NCBI RefSeq assembly: GCF_006517815.1
Contig: NZ_CP041198.1
Location: forward strand, 3,410,001-3,474,000
Direction: 5' to 3'
From: Pseudarthrobacter sp. NIBRBAC000502770
Lineage (GTDB): Bacteria > Actinomycetota > Actinomycetes > Actinomycetales > Micrococcaceae
Length of the DNA: 64,000 bases
The position numbers and the translations under genes were made by a program. Shown here piece by piece: positions 36,746 to 46,591 of the stretch. The notes under the pieces are model-generated. The model was not told where the DNA came from. It worked only from the letters and a program-made list of their open reading frames with translations, and did no database searches. The stretch's first letter is position 1. Each line of letters begins with the position of its first letter.

Positions 36746-37150
36746 TTACCGGCCGTCGTCGGGGCTGTCCTTCCGGGCAGTCTCGGCGGCGGCTTTTTGC
36801 ACCACGGCTTCGAGTTCATCGGTGGTGAGCAGTTCCCGGTGCAGGTGCTTGGTGCGGTAGCCGGCACGGCCCACCATGTGGGCGGACACGGGCACCGTGA
36901 GGAGTTGGAAGATCCACGCCACCACCAGGACCGGCCACACCCACCACGTCCGCAGCTGCAGCCCGATGGCCGCCAGCAGCAGGAAGAGCCCCAGCACCTG
37001 CGGCTTCGTGGCGGCGTGCATGCGGCTCAGGAGGTCCGGGAACCGCAGCAGGCCTATCGCGGCGCCCAGGGACATGAGGGCACCCACCACCATGAACACG
37101 GCGGAGGCGAGGTCGATCCAGGCGTCGGGCCCGGAGAAGTCAGGATTCAT
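36746..37150 (-). CDS. mnhG: Mrp antiporter subunit G
   Basis: A 134-residue MnhG/PhaG protein with three helices: SLGAAIGLLRFPDLLSRMHAATKPQVLGLFLLL is the family core. The charged C-terminal tail is about 40 residues. It overlaps mnhF by 11 bases and is the last gene of the operon. Part of the multi-subunit Na+/H+ (or K+/H+) antiporter. Confidence 0.95.
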   Translation of the reverse strand: MNPDFSGPDAWIDLASAVFMVVGALMSLGAAIGLLRFPDLLSRMHAATKPQVLGLFLLLAAIGLQLRTWWVWPVLVVAWIFQLLTVPVSAHMVGRAGYRTKHLHRELLTTDELEAVVQKAAAETARKDSPDDGR

Positions 37151-37418
37151 TGGGCTTGACCCTCCTGTCTGCCACGAACCGGGCTACGGTCACGGAACCG
37201 ATGAACCCGATGATGGAGATGGCCACCACCAGCATCAGGTTGTTCAGGTGCCGGTTCACCGCCATATCGATGCACAGCGCCCCGGCAAGGATTGCGAGCA
37301 GCACGTCGGCAGCCAGCACCCGGTCCAGCAGCGACGGGCCACGGGCGATCCGGATGATGGCACCGGCGGCCGCCAGCGAGAAAATGACGGCTGTGACAGC
37401 CAGGACAACGGGCATCAT
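37140..37418 (-). CDS. mnhF: Mrp antiporter subunit F
   Basis: A 92-residue MnhF with three helices; IIRIARGPSLLDRVLAADVLLA is the conserved motif. It overlaps mnhE by four bases and mnhG by eleven. Confidence 0.95.
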   Translation of the reverse strand: MMPVVLAVTAVIFSLAAAGAIIRIARGPSLLDRVLAADVLLAILAGALCIDMAVNRHLNNLMLVVAISIIGFIGSVTVARFVADRRVKPNES

Positions 37419-37960
37419 GCGCCGGCCTCCATACGGACCTCTTCCAGTTCATCCGCGGTGCCCATGATGCGGATCAGGCCCGCTTCAATGGAGCGGACCT
37501 CGTTCCGCAGGCCTTCCACGTCCTTCTTGGAGGTGATGTTGAGTGCGTGCAGGTACAGCGTGGACGTGGAACGGTCCACGTCCACCACCAGGGAACCCGG
37601 GATCAGGGAAATCACGTGTCCCGTGGCAGTGACGATCAGGTCCTGGTGGCTGCGCAGTTTCACCGCGACCACGGCATTGGTCACCTTGGGGCCGCGGACA
37701 GCTGCCAGATACAGGACCTGTGCGCTGGCCACCACCACCTTGCCCACGAACGCCAGCGCAAACGGCACGGCGTGGAGAATATTGAACCGGCCGCTGAGCT
37801 CCACCGGCGGGAGGTAGAAGAGCCGGGCCACGCCCACGGCCAGCAGGGTCCCGAAGAGGAGGTTGCCGGGGCTGAAATCCTGCCACAAGGCGCCCCACAC
37901 AATCACCAGCCAGACCAGGAGCGGAAGTTCCTGGCGCAGCGAAATGCGTTTACGGCTCAT
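37415..37960 (-). CDS. mnhE: Mrp antiporter subunit E
   Basis: A 181-residue MnhE. Two N-terminal helices are followed by a cytosolic domain with LVVTATGHVISLIPGSLVVDVDRSTSTLYLHALN; the motif SLIPGSLVVDV is diagnostic. A longer-than-usual C-terminal helix (about 30 residues) continues after it. It overlaps mnhD by four bases. Confidence 0.93.
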   Translation of the reverse strand: MSRKRISLRQELPLLVWLVIVWGALWQDFSPGNLLFGTLLAVGVARLFYLPPVELSGRFNILHAVPFALAFVGKVVVASAQVLYLAAVRGPKVTNAVVAVKLRSHQDLIVTATGHVISLIPGSLVVDVDRSTSTLYLHALNITSKKDVEGLRNEVRSIEAGLIRIMGTADELEEVRMEAGA

Positions 37961-39564
37961 CGTCCTCCTCCCGCCGCGGTGGTGCCGGGAACGGCGATGC
38001 CCTCGCCCAGCACCGCCTGGATGTACGGCGTCCGGTCAAGCATGTCCCGGGCTGCCCGGTCCGAAAGTGCGAACAATGGTCCGGCGAAGACGGTCAGGGC
38101 AACACCGAGCACCACCAGGCCGGCCGTGGAGCCCACCATGGTGCGCGGCAGGAGGGTCACCGTGTTGTTCACCTTGGCTCCCGGCCCGGAGACCCTCGCA
38201 GCGGGAGTGGCAAGGAGCACGGGGTCGGGGTGCTCGGCGTCCTCCGGCTTCCGCCAGAACGCACGGTTCCACACCCGGGCGATGGCCAGAAGCGTCAGGA
38301 GGCTGGTCACCACGCCGCCGATCACCAGCGCGTAGGCCAGCGGCGTGCCCAGCTCCACGCCGGCTTGCAGCAGGCCAACCTTGCCGAGGAATCCGGAGAA
38401 CGGCGGGATGCCGGCCAGGTTCATCCCGGGGATGAAGAACAACAGCGCCAGCATGGGTGAGAGCTTGGCGAGTCCGCCCAGCCGGTCCACGGACGAGCTG
38501 CCGCCGCGCCGTTCGATGAGGCCGGTGACCAGGAAGAGGCTGGTCTGGATGGTGATGTGGTGCGCCACGTAGAAGACCGCCGCCGCCAGCCCAACAGCCG
38601 AGGACATGGCCAGCCCGAACACCATGTAGCCGATGTGGCTGACCAGGGTGAACGAGAGGAGGCGCTTGATGTCGCTTTGGGCCAGGGCACCGAGGATGCC
38701 CACAAGCATGGTCAGCAGCGCCACCACCATCAGCGGCGTGTTCAACGTATCGCCGGGGAACAGCAGTGTCTCGGTGCGGACCATCGCGTAGACACCCACC
38801 TTGGTCAGCAGGCCCGCGAACACGGCCGTGACCGGTGCCGGAGCGGTCGGGTAGGAGTCGGGAAGCCAGAAGGACAAGGGGAAGACGGCGGCCTTGATGC
38901 CGAAGGCCACCAGGAGCATCACGTGCAGCAGGGTTTTGGTGCCCTGGTCCAGTTCGCCCAGCTTGATGGCAAGGTCCGCCATGTTCACGGTCCCGGTGGC
39001 CCCGTAGACCATGGCGATGGCAATCAGGAACAGCACCGAGGACACGACGGACACCACCACATAGGTGACGCCGGCGCGGATCCGCGGCCCGGTGCCGCCC
39101 AGGGTCATCAGCACGTAGCTTGCAGTCAGCAGGATCTCGAAGCCGACATAGAGGTTGAAGAGGTCCCCGGACAGGAACGCGTTGGACACCCCGGCCACCA
39201 GGATCAGGTAGGTGGGGTGGAAGATGGACACCGGCGCGTCGCGGTCGCCGTCGGCCATGCCCTGGCCTGTGGCGTATACGAGCACCGCAAGGCTGACGGC
39301 TGAGGACACCACCAGCATCAGGGAGGAGAACTGGTCCACCACCATGACGATGCCAAACGGCGGGATCCAGCCACCGATGGTCACCGCGGCGGTGCCGCCG
39401 TTCCATGCGGACGCCAGCAGGAGGCATTCAAGTGCCAGCGTCAGTGACAGCAGGCCAATGCTCACCGCCCGCTGGGCCCGGGAGTGCCGGATCAGCAGGA
39501 AGGTCAGGGCGGCGCCCAGGATGGGAAGTACGACGGCGAGCGGGGCAAAGCTTGCGATGTTCAC
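37957..39564 (-). CDS. mnhD: Mrp antiporter subunit D
   Basis: A 535-residue, about 14-helix homologue of NuoM/NuoN proton-pumping subunits. Conserved GFEILLTASYVLMTLGG and the Lys in GIKAAVFPLSFWLPDSYPTAPAPVTAVFAGLLTKVGVYA are present, the latter being the family's key helix. It overlaps mnhC and mnhE by four bases on each side. Confidence 0.95.
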   Translation of the reverse strand: MNIASFAPLAVVLPILGAALTFLLIRHSRAQRAVSIGLLSLTLALECLLLASAWNGGTAAVTIGGWIPPFGIVMVVDQFSSLMLVVSSAVSLAVLVYATGQGMADGDRDAPVSIFHPTYLILVAGVSNAFLSGDLFNLYVGFEILLTASYVLMTLGGTGPRIRAGVTYVVVSVVSSVLFLIAIAMVYGATGTVNMADLAIKLGELDQGTKTLLHVMLLVAFGIKAAVFPLSFWLPDSYPTAPAPVTAVFAGLLTKVGVYAMVRTETLLFPGDTLNTPLMVVALLTMLVGILGALAQSDIKRLLSFTLVSHIGYMVFGLAMSSAVGLAAAVFYVAHHITIQTSLFLVTGLIERRGGSSSVDRLGGLAKLSPMLALLFFIPGMNLAGIPPFSGFLGKVGLLQAGVELGTPLAYALVIGGVVTSLLTLLAIARVWNRAFWRKPEDAEHPDPVLLATPAARVSGPGAKVNNTVTLLPRTMVGSTAGLVVLGVALTVFAGPLFALSDRAARDMLDRTPYIQAVLGEGIAVPGTTAAGGGR

Positions 39565-40163
39565 TTTCCGCCTCCTTCCGGGCTGTGGTCAACGTTGAGG
39601 GAGCCGGGCTTTTCCTCCGCGGCAGCATGTTCGGCGGGCATTTCCCGGCCGCCTGCCACCAGCGTGGCCACCCGGTCCGTGTCCCGGTCCGTGTCCCCGC
39701 CGGAGGCACCGCGGTCCGAAACATCCTTGCCGTCGGAACCGAGCATGGTGAGCGGGAACTCTGATGTTTCCGCGGGGACTTCGGCGTCATCCTCGGCATC
39801 AAAGCTGGGGGTCACGGCCACCCGGAGGTCCTCGGCGTCGTCCTGGATGTCGTCCTGGCGGGCCAGCACCCAGGTGCGGTAGATAATGCCCAGCATGAAG
39901 GCGGTGACCGCGAAGGAAATCACGATCGATGTCAGGATCAGTGCCTGCGGCAGCGGATCGTTGTAGTCCCGGGCGGGCGTGTCCTTGCTGAAGAGCGGCG
40001 CCAGTCCCGCGTATCCCCCGGTGGCAAGGATCAGCAGGTTGGTGGCGTTGGCCAGCAGCATCAGCCCCAGCAGCACCCTCGTGAGGCTGCGTTCCAGGAT
40101 CAGGTAGATGCCGCAGGCGTACAGGGCTCCCATGACAATCAGCAGGGTCAGGTTGACGCTCAT
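39561..40163 (-). CDS. mnhC: Mrp antiporter subunit C with acidic C-terminal extension
   Basis: A 200-residue protein. The first about 108 residues are MnhC/NuoK-like (three helices; ILERSLTRVLLGLMLLANATNLLILATGG). A cytosolic tail of about 90 residues rich in Asp and Glu (DDIQDDAEDL, DAEDDAEVPAETSE) follows, longer than the usual short MnhC. It overlaps mnhA and mnhD by four bases. Confidence 0.93.
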   Translation of the reverse strand: MSVNLTLLIVMGALYACGIYLILERSLTRVLLGLMLLANATNLLILATGGYAGLAPLFSKDTPARDYNDPLPQALILTSIVISFAVTAFMLGIIYRTWVLARQDDIQDDAEDLRVAVTPSFDAEDDAEVPAETSEFPLTMLGSDGKDVSDRGASGGDTDRDTDRVATLVAGGREMPAEHAAAEEKPGSLNVDHSPEGGGK

Positions 40164-43100
40164 GCGTGTCCCCTTGCGGTGGTCTCGGCAGGAATCCCGT
40201 CCGGTTCCTGTTCCAGCTCCCCGGCGCCCTGCCCGTCCCTGGCAACGCCAGGCTCCTGGCCAGCTTCCTGGGACCGTTCCGGCTCCTGTGCGCCGGGCCC
40301 GGACTGTTCCTCCAAATGCTCATCGATCTCGGCCCCCAGGCTGCGCAGCACGTCAAGCACCAGGCCCACCACCACGACGTATACGCCGATATCGAAGATG
40401 GTGGAGGTGACGAACTTGATGTCCCCGAACACGGGCAGCCAGACCTGGATGATGGCGGACTGGAACACCTGCCCGCCCAGCAGCAGCGGCGCCATGCCCG
40501 AGGCGGCTGCGAGTGCCAGGCCGATGCCCAGGAGCGCCCCCGGGCTCAAGGGCGCAGCCTCCCGAAGCTCGAAGCGGCCGCCTGCCAGGTAGCGGATGGT
40601 CAGGGCGAGGCCGGCAGTAAGGCCACCGGCGAATCCGCCGCCGGGCAGGTTGTGCCCCGCCAGCAGCAGGTAGAGCGAAAAGATGATCATGGAGTGGAAG
40701 ATCAGCCGCGTGACCACCTCGAAGATGATGGAGCGGCGTTCCGGGGCCAGGGTCCGGCCGGCCACAATCCAGGCGTCCCGGGTGGAGGCCGCAAACCTCC
40801 GGCTGATGGCCAGGGCTGCAGCGTCGCGGGAGCCGGGGTCCACCCCGGGATGCCTGCCCACCGTGCCCGCCGCAACGCTCGCGGATGCCTGGAGCCGGTC
40901 GCCGCGGCCGCGCACGAAGATCAGGCTTGCCACGCCGGTGGCGGCCAGTGCCAGGACGCTGATCTCGCCGAACGTGTCCCAGGCGCGGATGTCCACCAGG
41001 GTCACGTTGACCACGTTCAGGCCGCCACCACCTTCGTAGGCGAGCTGCGGGAACTGCAGTGACACCGGGATGGCCGTCCTGGCACCCATGGCGAAAATGG
41101 CCGCGAATACCATGGTGACGCCGAAGCCGGCACCGATGATGACGCGAAGTACGCGGTATTTTCCGCCGGTGCGGTCGCGCAGTTCGGGAGGCAGCCTGCG
41201 CATGGCCAGGACGAAGGCCACCAGGATGATGGTTTCCACCAGCATCTGGGTCAGGGCCAAGTCCGGGGCACCCTGCAGGGCGAACACCAGCGCGATGCCG
41301 TAGCCGGTTACGGAGACCATCAGCACCGCAAGGAAACGCTTGTTGGCCTTGACGGCCGCCAAGGCGCCGATGACGATGCCCGCGCCGGCCACCAGCTGCA
41401 GTGGCGAATTCGGGTCCACCAGGTAGACGTTCGGCGGGAGTGCGTTGCCGCCCAGGAGTATGGCCACCAGTGGCAGGACGAATGCCACGCTCAGGATCAC
41501 TGCGAGGTAGAAGTACAGGGAACCGCGCTGGGTCCGGCCGGTGATCCAGACGGCAGCGTCGTCCAGCGCTCCGATGGTCAGCTGGTAGGCGCGGTCGCCG
41601 TCCACCCAGGCCGGGACCAGGGACTGGGCGCGGGCCACCGCGGTGCGGCCGAAGTACATGGCTGCGCCGAGCACGAAGGTGATGGCCGTCAGCCCAAGCG
41701 CCGGGGTGAACCCGTGCCACAGCGCAAGGTGGCCTGCCTGCGCTGCGGGCGTGCCGGCGTCGGACGCTGTGGATGCGAACAGCGCGGCGTACGGCTGGAT
41801 CCAGGCGTCCACCGGAACCGGCCAGAGCCCGTAGGCGATGGTCAGGAGGCTGAGGACGGCGGGCGCCGCCAGGAAGGAAGGCCTGATGGCCTTGAACGGT
41901 GTGGGGTCCACCCCGGGTTTGACCGCGAACGCACCCCACATGAAGCGGGCACTGTAGGCGAAGGTCAGGATGGAGCCCACCACCAGCCCCACCAGGACCA
42001 CCATGCCCCACGGACCGGAATGCGGGTCCGTGGCGTGGTGGACGAAGGCTTCCAGCACCGATTCCTTGGCTACGAACCCTGCCAGCAATGGCACACCGGC
42101 CATGGACGCGGCGCCGATGCCGGCAACGATGCCGAGGGCGCGGGAGGAGCGGAAGACGCCTGACAGTTTCCGGACGTCGCGGGTCCCGGACTGGTGGTCG
42201 ATGATGCCCACCACCAGGAACAGCGTGGCTTTGAACAGGCCGTGTGCCAGCAGCATGGCCAGGCCGGCCAGCGCGGCATCGGGCGTTCCCAGGCCTACCA
42301 CCATAGTGAGGAAGCCCAGTTGGCTGACGGTGCCGTAGGCCAGGATCAGCTTGATGTCGGACTGGCGCAGGGCCCGGTAGCCGCCCACCAGCATGGTGGC
42401 CAGCCCCAGCCCCATGACCACGGGCTGCCAGTAGGCAGTCTCCGCGAAGCCCGGGGCAAGCCGTGCCACCAGGTAGATGCCTGCCTTGACCATCGCCGCA
42501 GCGTGCAGGTAGGCGCTGACCGGGGTGGGCGCGGCCATGGCGCCAGGCAGCCAGAAGTGGAACGGGACCAGCGCCGACTTGGTGATGGCACCTACCAGGA
42601 TGAGTACGACGGCGGCGCTCACCATGGCCCCGGACGTCCCGTCGGCCAGCGCGGGGGCCTGCTCCAGGATGCCGGAGATACGGTAGGTGCCGGCGGCCGT
42701 GCCCAGCATGATCAGGCCTACCAGCATGGCCAGGCCGCCGGCGGTGGTGACCATCAGCGCCTGGAGGGCGGAGCGCCGGGCGGCAAGCCTGGTCCGCGCG
42801 AAGCCGATCAGCAGGTAGGACAGGATGGTGGTCAGTTCCCAGAAAATGAACAGCAGCAGGAGGTCATCCGCTGTGACCAGGCCGAACATGGCGCCTGCGA
42901 ACGCCAGCAGCTGGGCACCGAAGCCGCCGAGGTCCTGGTCCGTCCGCTTGAAGTACCGCGCACAGTAGACCAGCACCAGGGAGCCGACGCCGAGCACCAG
43001 GAGGGACATGACCCACGCCAGCGCGTCCATCCGGAAGGCAAGTTCCAGATGGAGGCCGGGGATCCACTCGAAGGACTCGGTGATGGCGCCCGGGCCTGAG

Positions 43101-43246
43101 TAAATGGGGTTGTGCTGGAACATCAGCCAGCCGAAGGAAACCGCCGGGACGGCCGCCAGTGCATAGAAAGCGTTGCGGCCCCAGAGCCGGAAGAGGAAGG
43201 GCGCGAGGACAGCCACCGAAAACTGCACGGTAAGGACTGTGATCAC
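40160..43246 (-). CDS. mnhA: Mrp antiporter fused subunits A and B
   Basis: A 1028-residue membrane protein. The first about 800 residues are MnhA (NuoL-like, with LLLFIFWELTTILSYLLIGFARTRLAARRSALQALMVTTAGG, and VPFHFWLPGAMAAPTPVSAYLHAAAMVKAGIYL), and the last about 170 are MnhB (RLIFHSMIIFSLYLLLAGHNLPGGGFAGGLTAG). A charged tail rich in Glu and Gln closes it. GTG 43246 is preceded by GGAG six bases away; the 58-codon upstream extension has no hydrophobic or conserved content. First gene of mnhA(B)CDEFG on the minus strand. Complex role: pH and sodium or potassium homeostasis. Confidence 0.94.
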   Translation of the reverse strand: MITVLTVQFSVAVLAPFLFRLWGRNAFYALAAVPAVSFGWLMFQHNPIYSGPGAITESFEWIPGLHLELAFRMDALAWVMSLLVLGVGSLVLVYCARYFKRTDQDLGGFGAQLLAFAGAMFGLVTADDLLLLFIFWELTTILSYLLIGFARTRLAARRSALQALMVTTAGGLAMLVGLIMLGTAAGTYRISGILEQAPALADGTSGAMVSAAVVLILVGAITKSALVPFHFWLPGAMAAPTPVSAYLHAAAMVKAGIYLVARLAPGFAETAYWQPVVMGLGLATMLVGGYRALRQSDIKLILAYGTVSQLGFLTMVVGLGTPDAALAGLAMLLAHGLFKATLFLVVGIIDHQSGTRDVRKLSGVFRSSRALGIVAGIGAASMAGVPLLAGFVAKESVLEAFVHHATDPHSGPWGMVVLVGLVVGSILTFAYSARFMWGAFAVKPGVDPTPFKAIRPSFLAAPAVLSLLTIAYGLWPVPVDAWIQPYAALFASTASDAGTPAAQAGHLALWHGFTPALGLTAITFVLGAAMYFGRTAVARAQSLVPAWVDGDRAYQLTIGALDDAAVWITGRTQRGSLYFYLAVILSVAFVLPLVAILLGGNALPPNVYLVDPNSPLQLVAGAGIVIGALAAVKANKRFLAVLMVSVTGYGIALVFALQGAPDLALTQMLVETIILVAFVLAMRRLPPELRDRTGGKYRVLRVIIGAGFGVTMVFAAIFAMGARTAIPVSLQFPQLAYEGGGGLNVVNVTLVDIRAWDTFGEISVLALAATGVASLIFVRGRGDRLQASASVAAGTVGRHPGVDPGSRDAAALAISRRFAASTRDAWIVAGRTLAPERRSIIFEVVTRLIFHSMIIFSLYLLLAGHNLPGGGFAGGLTAGLALTIRYLAGGRFELREAAPLSPGALLGIGLALAAASGMAPLLLGGQVFQSAIIQVWLPVFGDIKFVTSTIFDIGVYVVVVGLVLDVLRSLGAEIDEHLEEQSGPGAQEPERSQEAGQEPGVARDGQGAGELEQEPDGIPAETTARGHA

Positions 43247-43440
43247 TGTATTCTCCGCAACGTCAGGAATTCGATTGTCAAAAGTTGGAGCAGGCGGCAA
43301 AAAGTAAGGTCCGGGAGGACCCAGTTTATCAAGGCCGGTCCGGCGTCTTCCCCGGTTTAACCCACCGCCCCTGCCCGAATCCCCGGCATCAAGGGCCCGT
43401 GGTCCCCGAGTGTTCGCCACGGGCGGATACGATGCATCGT

Positions 43441-44841
43441 ATGAACAGCGCCAGCGCTCCCGGGGCGATGCAGCCCGCCTCGGATCTTGTTGCCGGAACC
43501 GGTTCCTCCAAAGGGCAGGTCCTGGCCTGGGCTTCCTGGGACTGGGGCTCCGCTGCTTTCAACGCCGTCATGACGACGTTTGTCTTCACGGTCTACCTGA
43601 CGTCCAACGCCTTCGGCGGCGAGGACAGTGCCTCGGCGGTACTCGGCGGCGCGTTGGCGGTTGCCGGGTTCGCCATCGCGCTGCTGGCACCTGTCACCGG
43701 CCAGCGTTCGGATGCGGGGGGCCGGCGCAAGCTGTGGCTGGGAGTCAACTCGGCCGCCGTCGCCATCCTGACCGCACTGTGCTTCTTCGTGTTCCCGCAC
43801 CCGGAATTCCTGCTCCTCGGCGTCTCGCTGATCGCACTGGGCAACGTCTTCTTCGAATTCGCCGGCGTCAACTACAACGCCATGCTCGCGCAGGTGTCCA
43901 CGCCGCGGAACATCGGAAAGGTCAGCGGTTTCGGCTGGGGCGCCGGCTACCTGGGCGGCATCGTCGCGCTCCTGATCGTCCTGCAGCTCTTCGTCCAGCC
44001 TGCCTTCGAATGGTTCGGCGCCTCCACGCAGGACAGCCTGAACATCAGGCTGGTGGCCGTTTTCTCAGCCCTGTGGTTCTTGGTCTTCGCCCTCCCCGTC
44101 CTGTTCGCCGTTCCCGAAGTGCCGCGCTCCGGCCAAGCCGCGCGGCTGGGATTGGCCGCCAGCTACCGGCTGCTGTTCCGGCGGATCAAGGCGATCTACG
44201 CCACCAGCCCGCACACCATCTACTTCCTCCTGGCCAGCGCCGTGTTCCGGGACGGCCTCGCAGCAGTCTTCACATTCGGCGGCATCATCGCGGCCGGCAC
44301 ATTCGGGTTTGCCCTGTCCCAGGTCATCTTCTTCGCCATCTTCGGGAACGTCGTGGCCGCCGTCGGCGCCGTCATCGGCGGGTTCCTGGACGACAAGGTA
44401 GGCCCCAAGGCTGTTATCACCGGTTCCCTGGTGGGCCTTTTGATTGCCGGGACCGCCATTCTGGCCCTGGGTAACGGCAACTATTCCCTCTTCGGCATGG
44501 AATGGGCCGGCAGCACGACGTTCTGGGTCTTCGGACTGTTCCTCTGCCTGTTTGTGGGTCCCGCCCAATCCTCGTCCCGCGCCTACCTGGCCCGGCTCGC
44601 GCCACACGGTGAGTCCGGTGAGCTCTTCGGCCTGTACGCCACCACGGGCCGGGCCGTCAGCTTCCTGGCGCCTGCCCTGTTCACGCTCTGCATCACGGTG
44701 GCAACTCCGCTGGTGCCCGCCGGGCAGGCACAGCGGTGGGGCATCCTGGGCATTATGGTGGTCCTCCTCGCAGGGCTCCTTGTGCTGCTGCCGGTGAAGG
44801 CACCGGAAAGGGCCCCCATCGCCGTGGTGCCGGCCAGCTGA
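43441..44841 (+). CDS. UMF1/Atg22-like MFS transporter
   Basis: A 466-residue protein with about 12 helices. The opening AWASWDWGSAAFNAVMTTFVFTVYLTSNAFGG is characteristic of the UMF1 (vacuolar effluxer, Atg22-like) family, and GNVFFEFAGVNYNAMLAQVSTPRNIGKVSGFGWGAGYLGGI supports it. ATG 43441 is preferred (ATG 43432 also in frame). Divergent from mnhA across a 194-base gap that holds no gene. Amino-acid efflux is the family theme in yeast; bacterial substrates are unknown. Confidence 0.87.
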   Translation: MNSASAPGAMQPASDLVAGTGSSKGQVLAWASWDWGSAAFNAVMTTFVFTVYLTSNAFGGEDSASAVLGGALAVAGFAIALLAPVTGQRSDAGGRRKLWLGVNSAAVAILTALCFFVFPHPEFLLLGVSLIALGNVFFEFAGVNYNAMLAQVSTPRNIGKVSGFGWGAGYLGGIVALLIVLQLFVQPAFEWFGASTQDSLNIRLVAVFSALWFLVFALPVLFAVPEVPRSGQAARLGLAASYRLLFRRIKAIYATSPHTIYFLLASAVFRDGLAAVFTFGGIIAAGTFGFALSQVIFFAIFGNVVAAVGAVIGGFLDDKVGPKAVITGSLVGLLIAGTAILALGNGNYSLFGMEWAGSTTFWVFGLFLCLFVGPAQSSSRAYLARLAPHGESGELFGLYATTGRAVSFLAPALFTLCITVATPLVPAGQAQRWGILGIMVVLLAGLLVLLPVKAPERAPIAVVPAS

Positions 44842-44904
44842 AAACTCGTTCCGATGCTGGTGCAGCCCGCCGCCCGGTGTTGCCAGGCCGACTAGGCTGG
44901 AGTC

Positions 44905-45387
44905 ATGAACGTGGACGAAACGAACCTTCCCGGCCTGGGCCGCCGGAAGGATTTCATGACCGCCTCCGGACGCCGCATCGGCGTCGTGGAGCTCCGGGAA
45001 GGCCAGACGGAACTCATCGTTTCCACCTGGGACGACCCCGATACCTGCCAGGCCTCGATTCCGCTCACCAGCGATGAAGCCGCCACCCTGGGCAACCTCC
45101 TGGGCGGTATGCACCTGGCCATGAAGCTCGCGGAAGAGCACAAGGACGTCCCTGGCATCGTCACCCGGCAGTTCTCCATTGCTGCGGACTCCCCTTTCCA
45201 GAACCAGCCCATGGGCAAGGCGTCCATCCGCACGCGGTGCGGCGTTTCGATCGTGGCCATCATGCGGGAAGGTGAGGTGCTGCCTTCGCCGGGACCCGAC
45301 GTCGTCCTCCACGCCGGTGACCTGCTGGTGGCAGTCGGCACCCAGGAAGGCCTGGACTCAGCGGCCGATATCCTTCGCCGCGGCTAG
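44905..45387 (+). CDS. TrkA-C/KhtT-like regulatory subunit of a cation:proton antiporter
   Basis: A 160-residue soluble protein. The C-terminal half (about 80-160) is an RCK-C/TrkA-C domain (GVSIVAIMREGEVLPSPGPDVVLHAGDLLVAVGTQEGLDSAADIL); the N-terminal half corresponds to KhtT's accessory domain. It lies five bases upstream of a CPA2 antiporter gene, as KhtT does with KhtU in Bacillus, so it should gate K+/H+ exchange. Confidence 0.87.
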   Translation: MNVDETNLPGLGRRKDFMTASGRRIGVVELREGQTELIVSTWDDPDTCQASIPLTSDEAATLGNLLGGMHLAMKLAEEHKDVPGIVTRQFSIAADSPFQNQPMGKASIRTRCGVSIVAIMREGEVLPSPGPDVVLHAGDLLVAVGTQEGLDSAADILRRG

Positions 45388-45392
45388 ATTCC

Positions 45393-46574
45393 ATGGACCC
45401 GTTGGCCCAGACCCTCATTGAACTGGGGGCCGTTGTGTTCTTCCTCGGCCTCCTGGCCAGGTTGGCCGGACGGATCGGCATGTCCCCCATCCCGTTCTAC
45501 CTGCTGGGCGGGCTGGCTTTTGGCGCCGGCGGCATCGTCAAACTTGAAGGTATGCACGAGTTCGCACATCTGTCGGGCGAGATCGGCGTCATCCTCCTGC
45601 TGCTTATGCTCGGTTTGGAATATACAGCGGCTGAGCTCTTCACCGGCCTTCGCCGCTCCTGGCAGGCGGGCGTGCTGGACCTCGTCCTGAACTTCCTGCC
45701 CGGTGCCGGCCTTGCCCTGCTGCTGGGATGGGGCGGTGTGGGGGCCATGGTCATGGGCGGGGTGACGTACATTTCCTCGTCCGGCATCGCCGCCAAGGTG
45801 ATCACTGACCTGGGCCGGCTGGGCAACCGGGAAACCCCGGTCGTGCTGTCCATCCTGGTCTTCGAGGACCTGGCCATGGCCGTCTACCTGCCCATCCTCA
45901 CGGCGACGCTCGCGGGTGTGGGTTTCCTGGGCGGGCTCACCACCGTGGGGATCGCTCTGGCAGTGGTCAGTGTGGTGCTCATGGTGGCACTGCGGCACGG
46001 GCACCACGTCTCCAAAGCGGTGCACAGCGAGAACTCCGAGGTCTTCCTGCTCAACGTCCTCGGCGCCGCCCTGCTGGTGGCGGGCGCGGCGTCCGCCATG
46101 CAGGTTTCGGCAGCAGTGGGAGCCTTCATGCTGGGCATCGCCATCTCGGGGTCCACTGCCCACAATGCCACCCGGATCCTCGAGCCGCTGCGGGACCTGT
46201 TTGCGGCCATCTTCTTTGTGGCGTTCGGGCTCAACACGGACCCTTCATCCATCCCGCCGGTCCTGGGATGGGCCCTGGTCCTGGCCGTGGCTACTGCGGC
46301 AACCAAGATGCTGACCGGGATCTGGGCGGCAAAACGGGCAGGGATCGCCCGGCCCGGACGCTTCCGTGCCGGCGCCGCTCTCGTTGCCCGCGGCGAATTC
46401 TCCATTGTGATTGCAGGCTTGGCGGTTGCGTCAGGGGCAGTCCCGCATGAGCTCGCGGCGCTGGCCACCGCCTATGTGCTGCTGATGGCGGTGGTGGGCC
46501 CACTGGCCGCACGCTACGTCGAACCGCTGGCCAGGCCGTTCGTCCGAAGGCCCGCGGTAGCTCCGCAGACCTGA
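45393..46574 (+). CDS. CPA2-family (KefB/KhtU-like) monovalent cation:proton antiporter
   Basis: A 393-residue membrane protein with about 12 helices. It has HLSGEIGVILLLLMLGLEYTAAEL (KefB-type helix), TYISSSGIAAKVITDLGRLGNRETPVVLSILVFEDLAMAVYLPIL with the ED pair, and FFVAFGLNTDPSSIP. No RCK domain is fused to its C-terminus, so regulation is through the separate protein five bases upstream. Likely K+ efflux at high pH or salt. Confidence 0.92.
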   Translation: MDPLAQTLIELGAVVFFLGLLARLAGRIGMSPIPFYLLGGLAFGAGGIVKLEGMHEFAHLSGEIGVILLLLMLGLEYTAAELFTGLRRSWQAGVLDLVLNFLPGAGLALLLGWGGVGAMVMGGVTYISSSGIAAKVITDLGRLGNRETPVVLSILVFEDLAMAVYLPILTATLAGVGFLGGLTTVGIALAVVSVVLMVALRHGHHVSKAVHSENSEVFLLNVLGAALLVAGAASAMQVSAAVGAFMLGIAISGSTAHNATRILEPLRDLFAAIFFVAFGLNTDPSSIPPVLGWALVLAVATAATKMLTGIWAAKRAGIARPGRFRAGAALVARGEFSIVIAGLAVASGAVPHELAALATAYVLLMAVVGPLAARYVEPLARPFVRRPAVAPQT

Positions 46575-46591
46575 TGTGGCCGGCGTCGCTC

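Noticed and set aside
43247-43420. 58-residue N-terminal extension of MnhA.
   Set aside because: It is hydrophilic, unlike MnhA starts, and GTG 43246 has GGAG at proper spacing followed at once by the first membrane helix.
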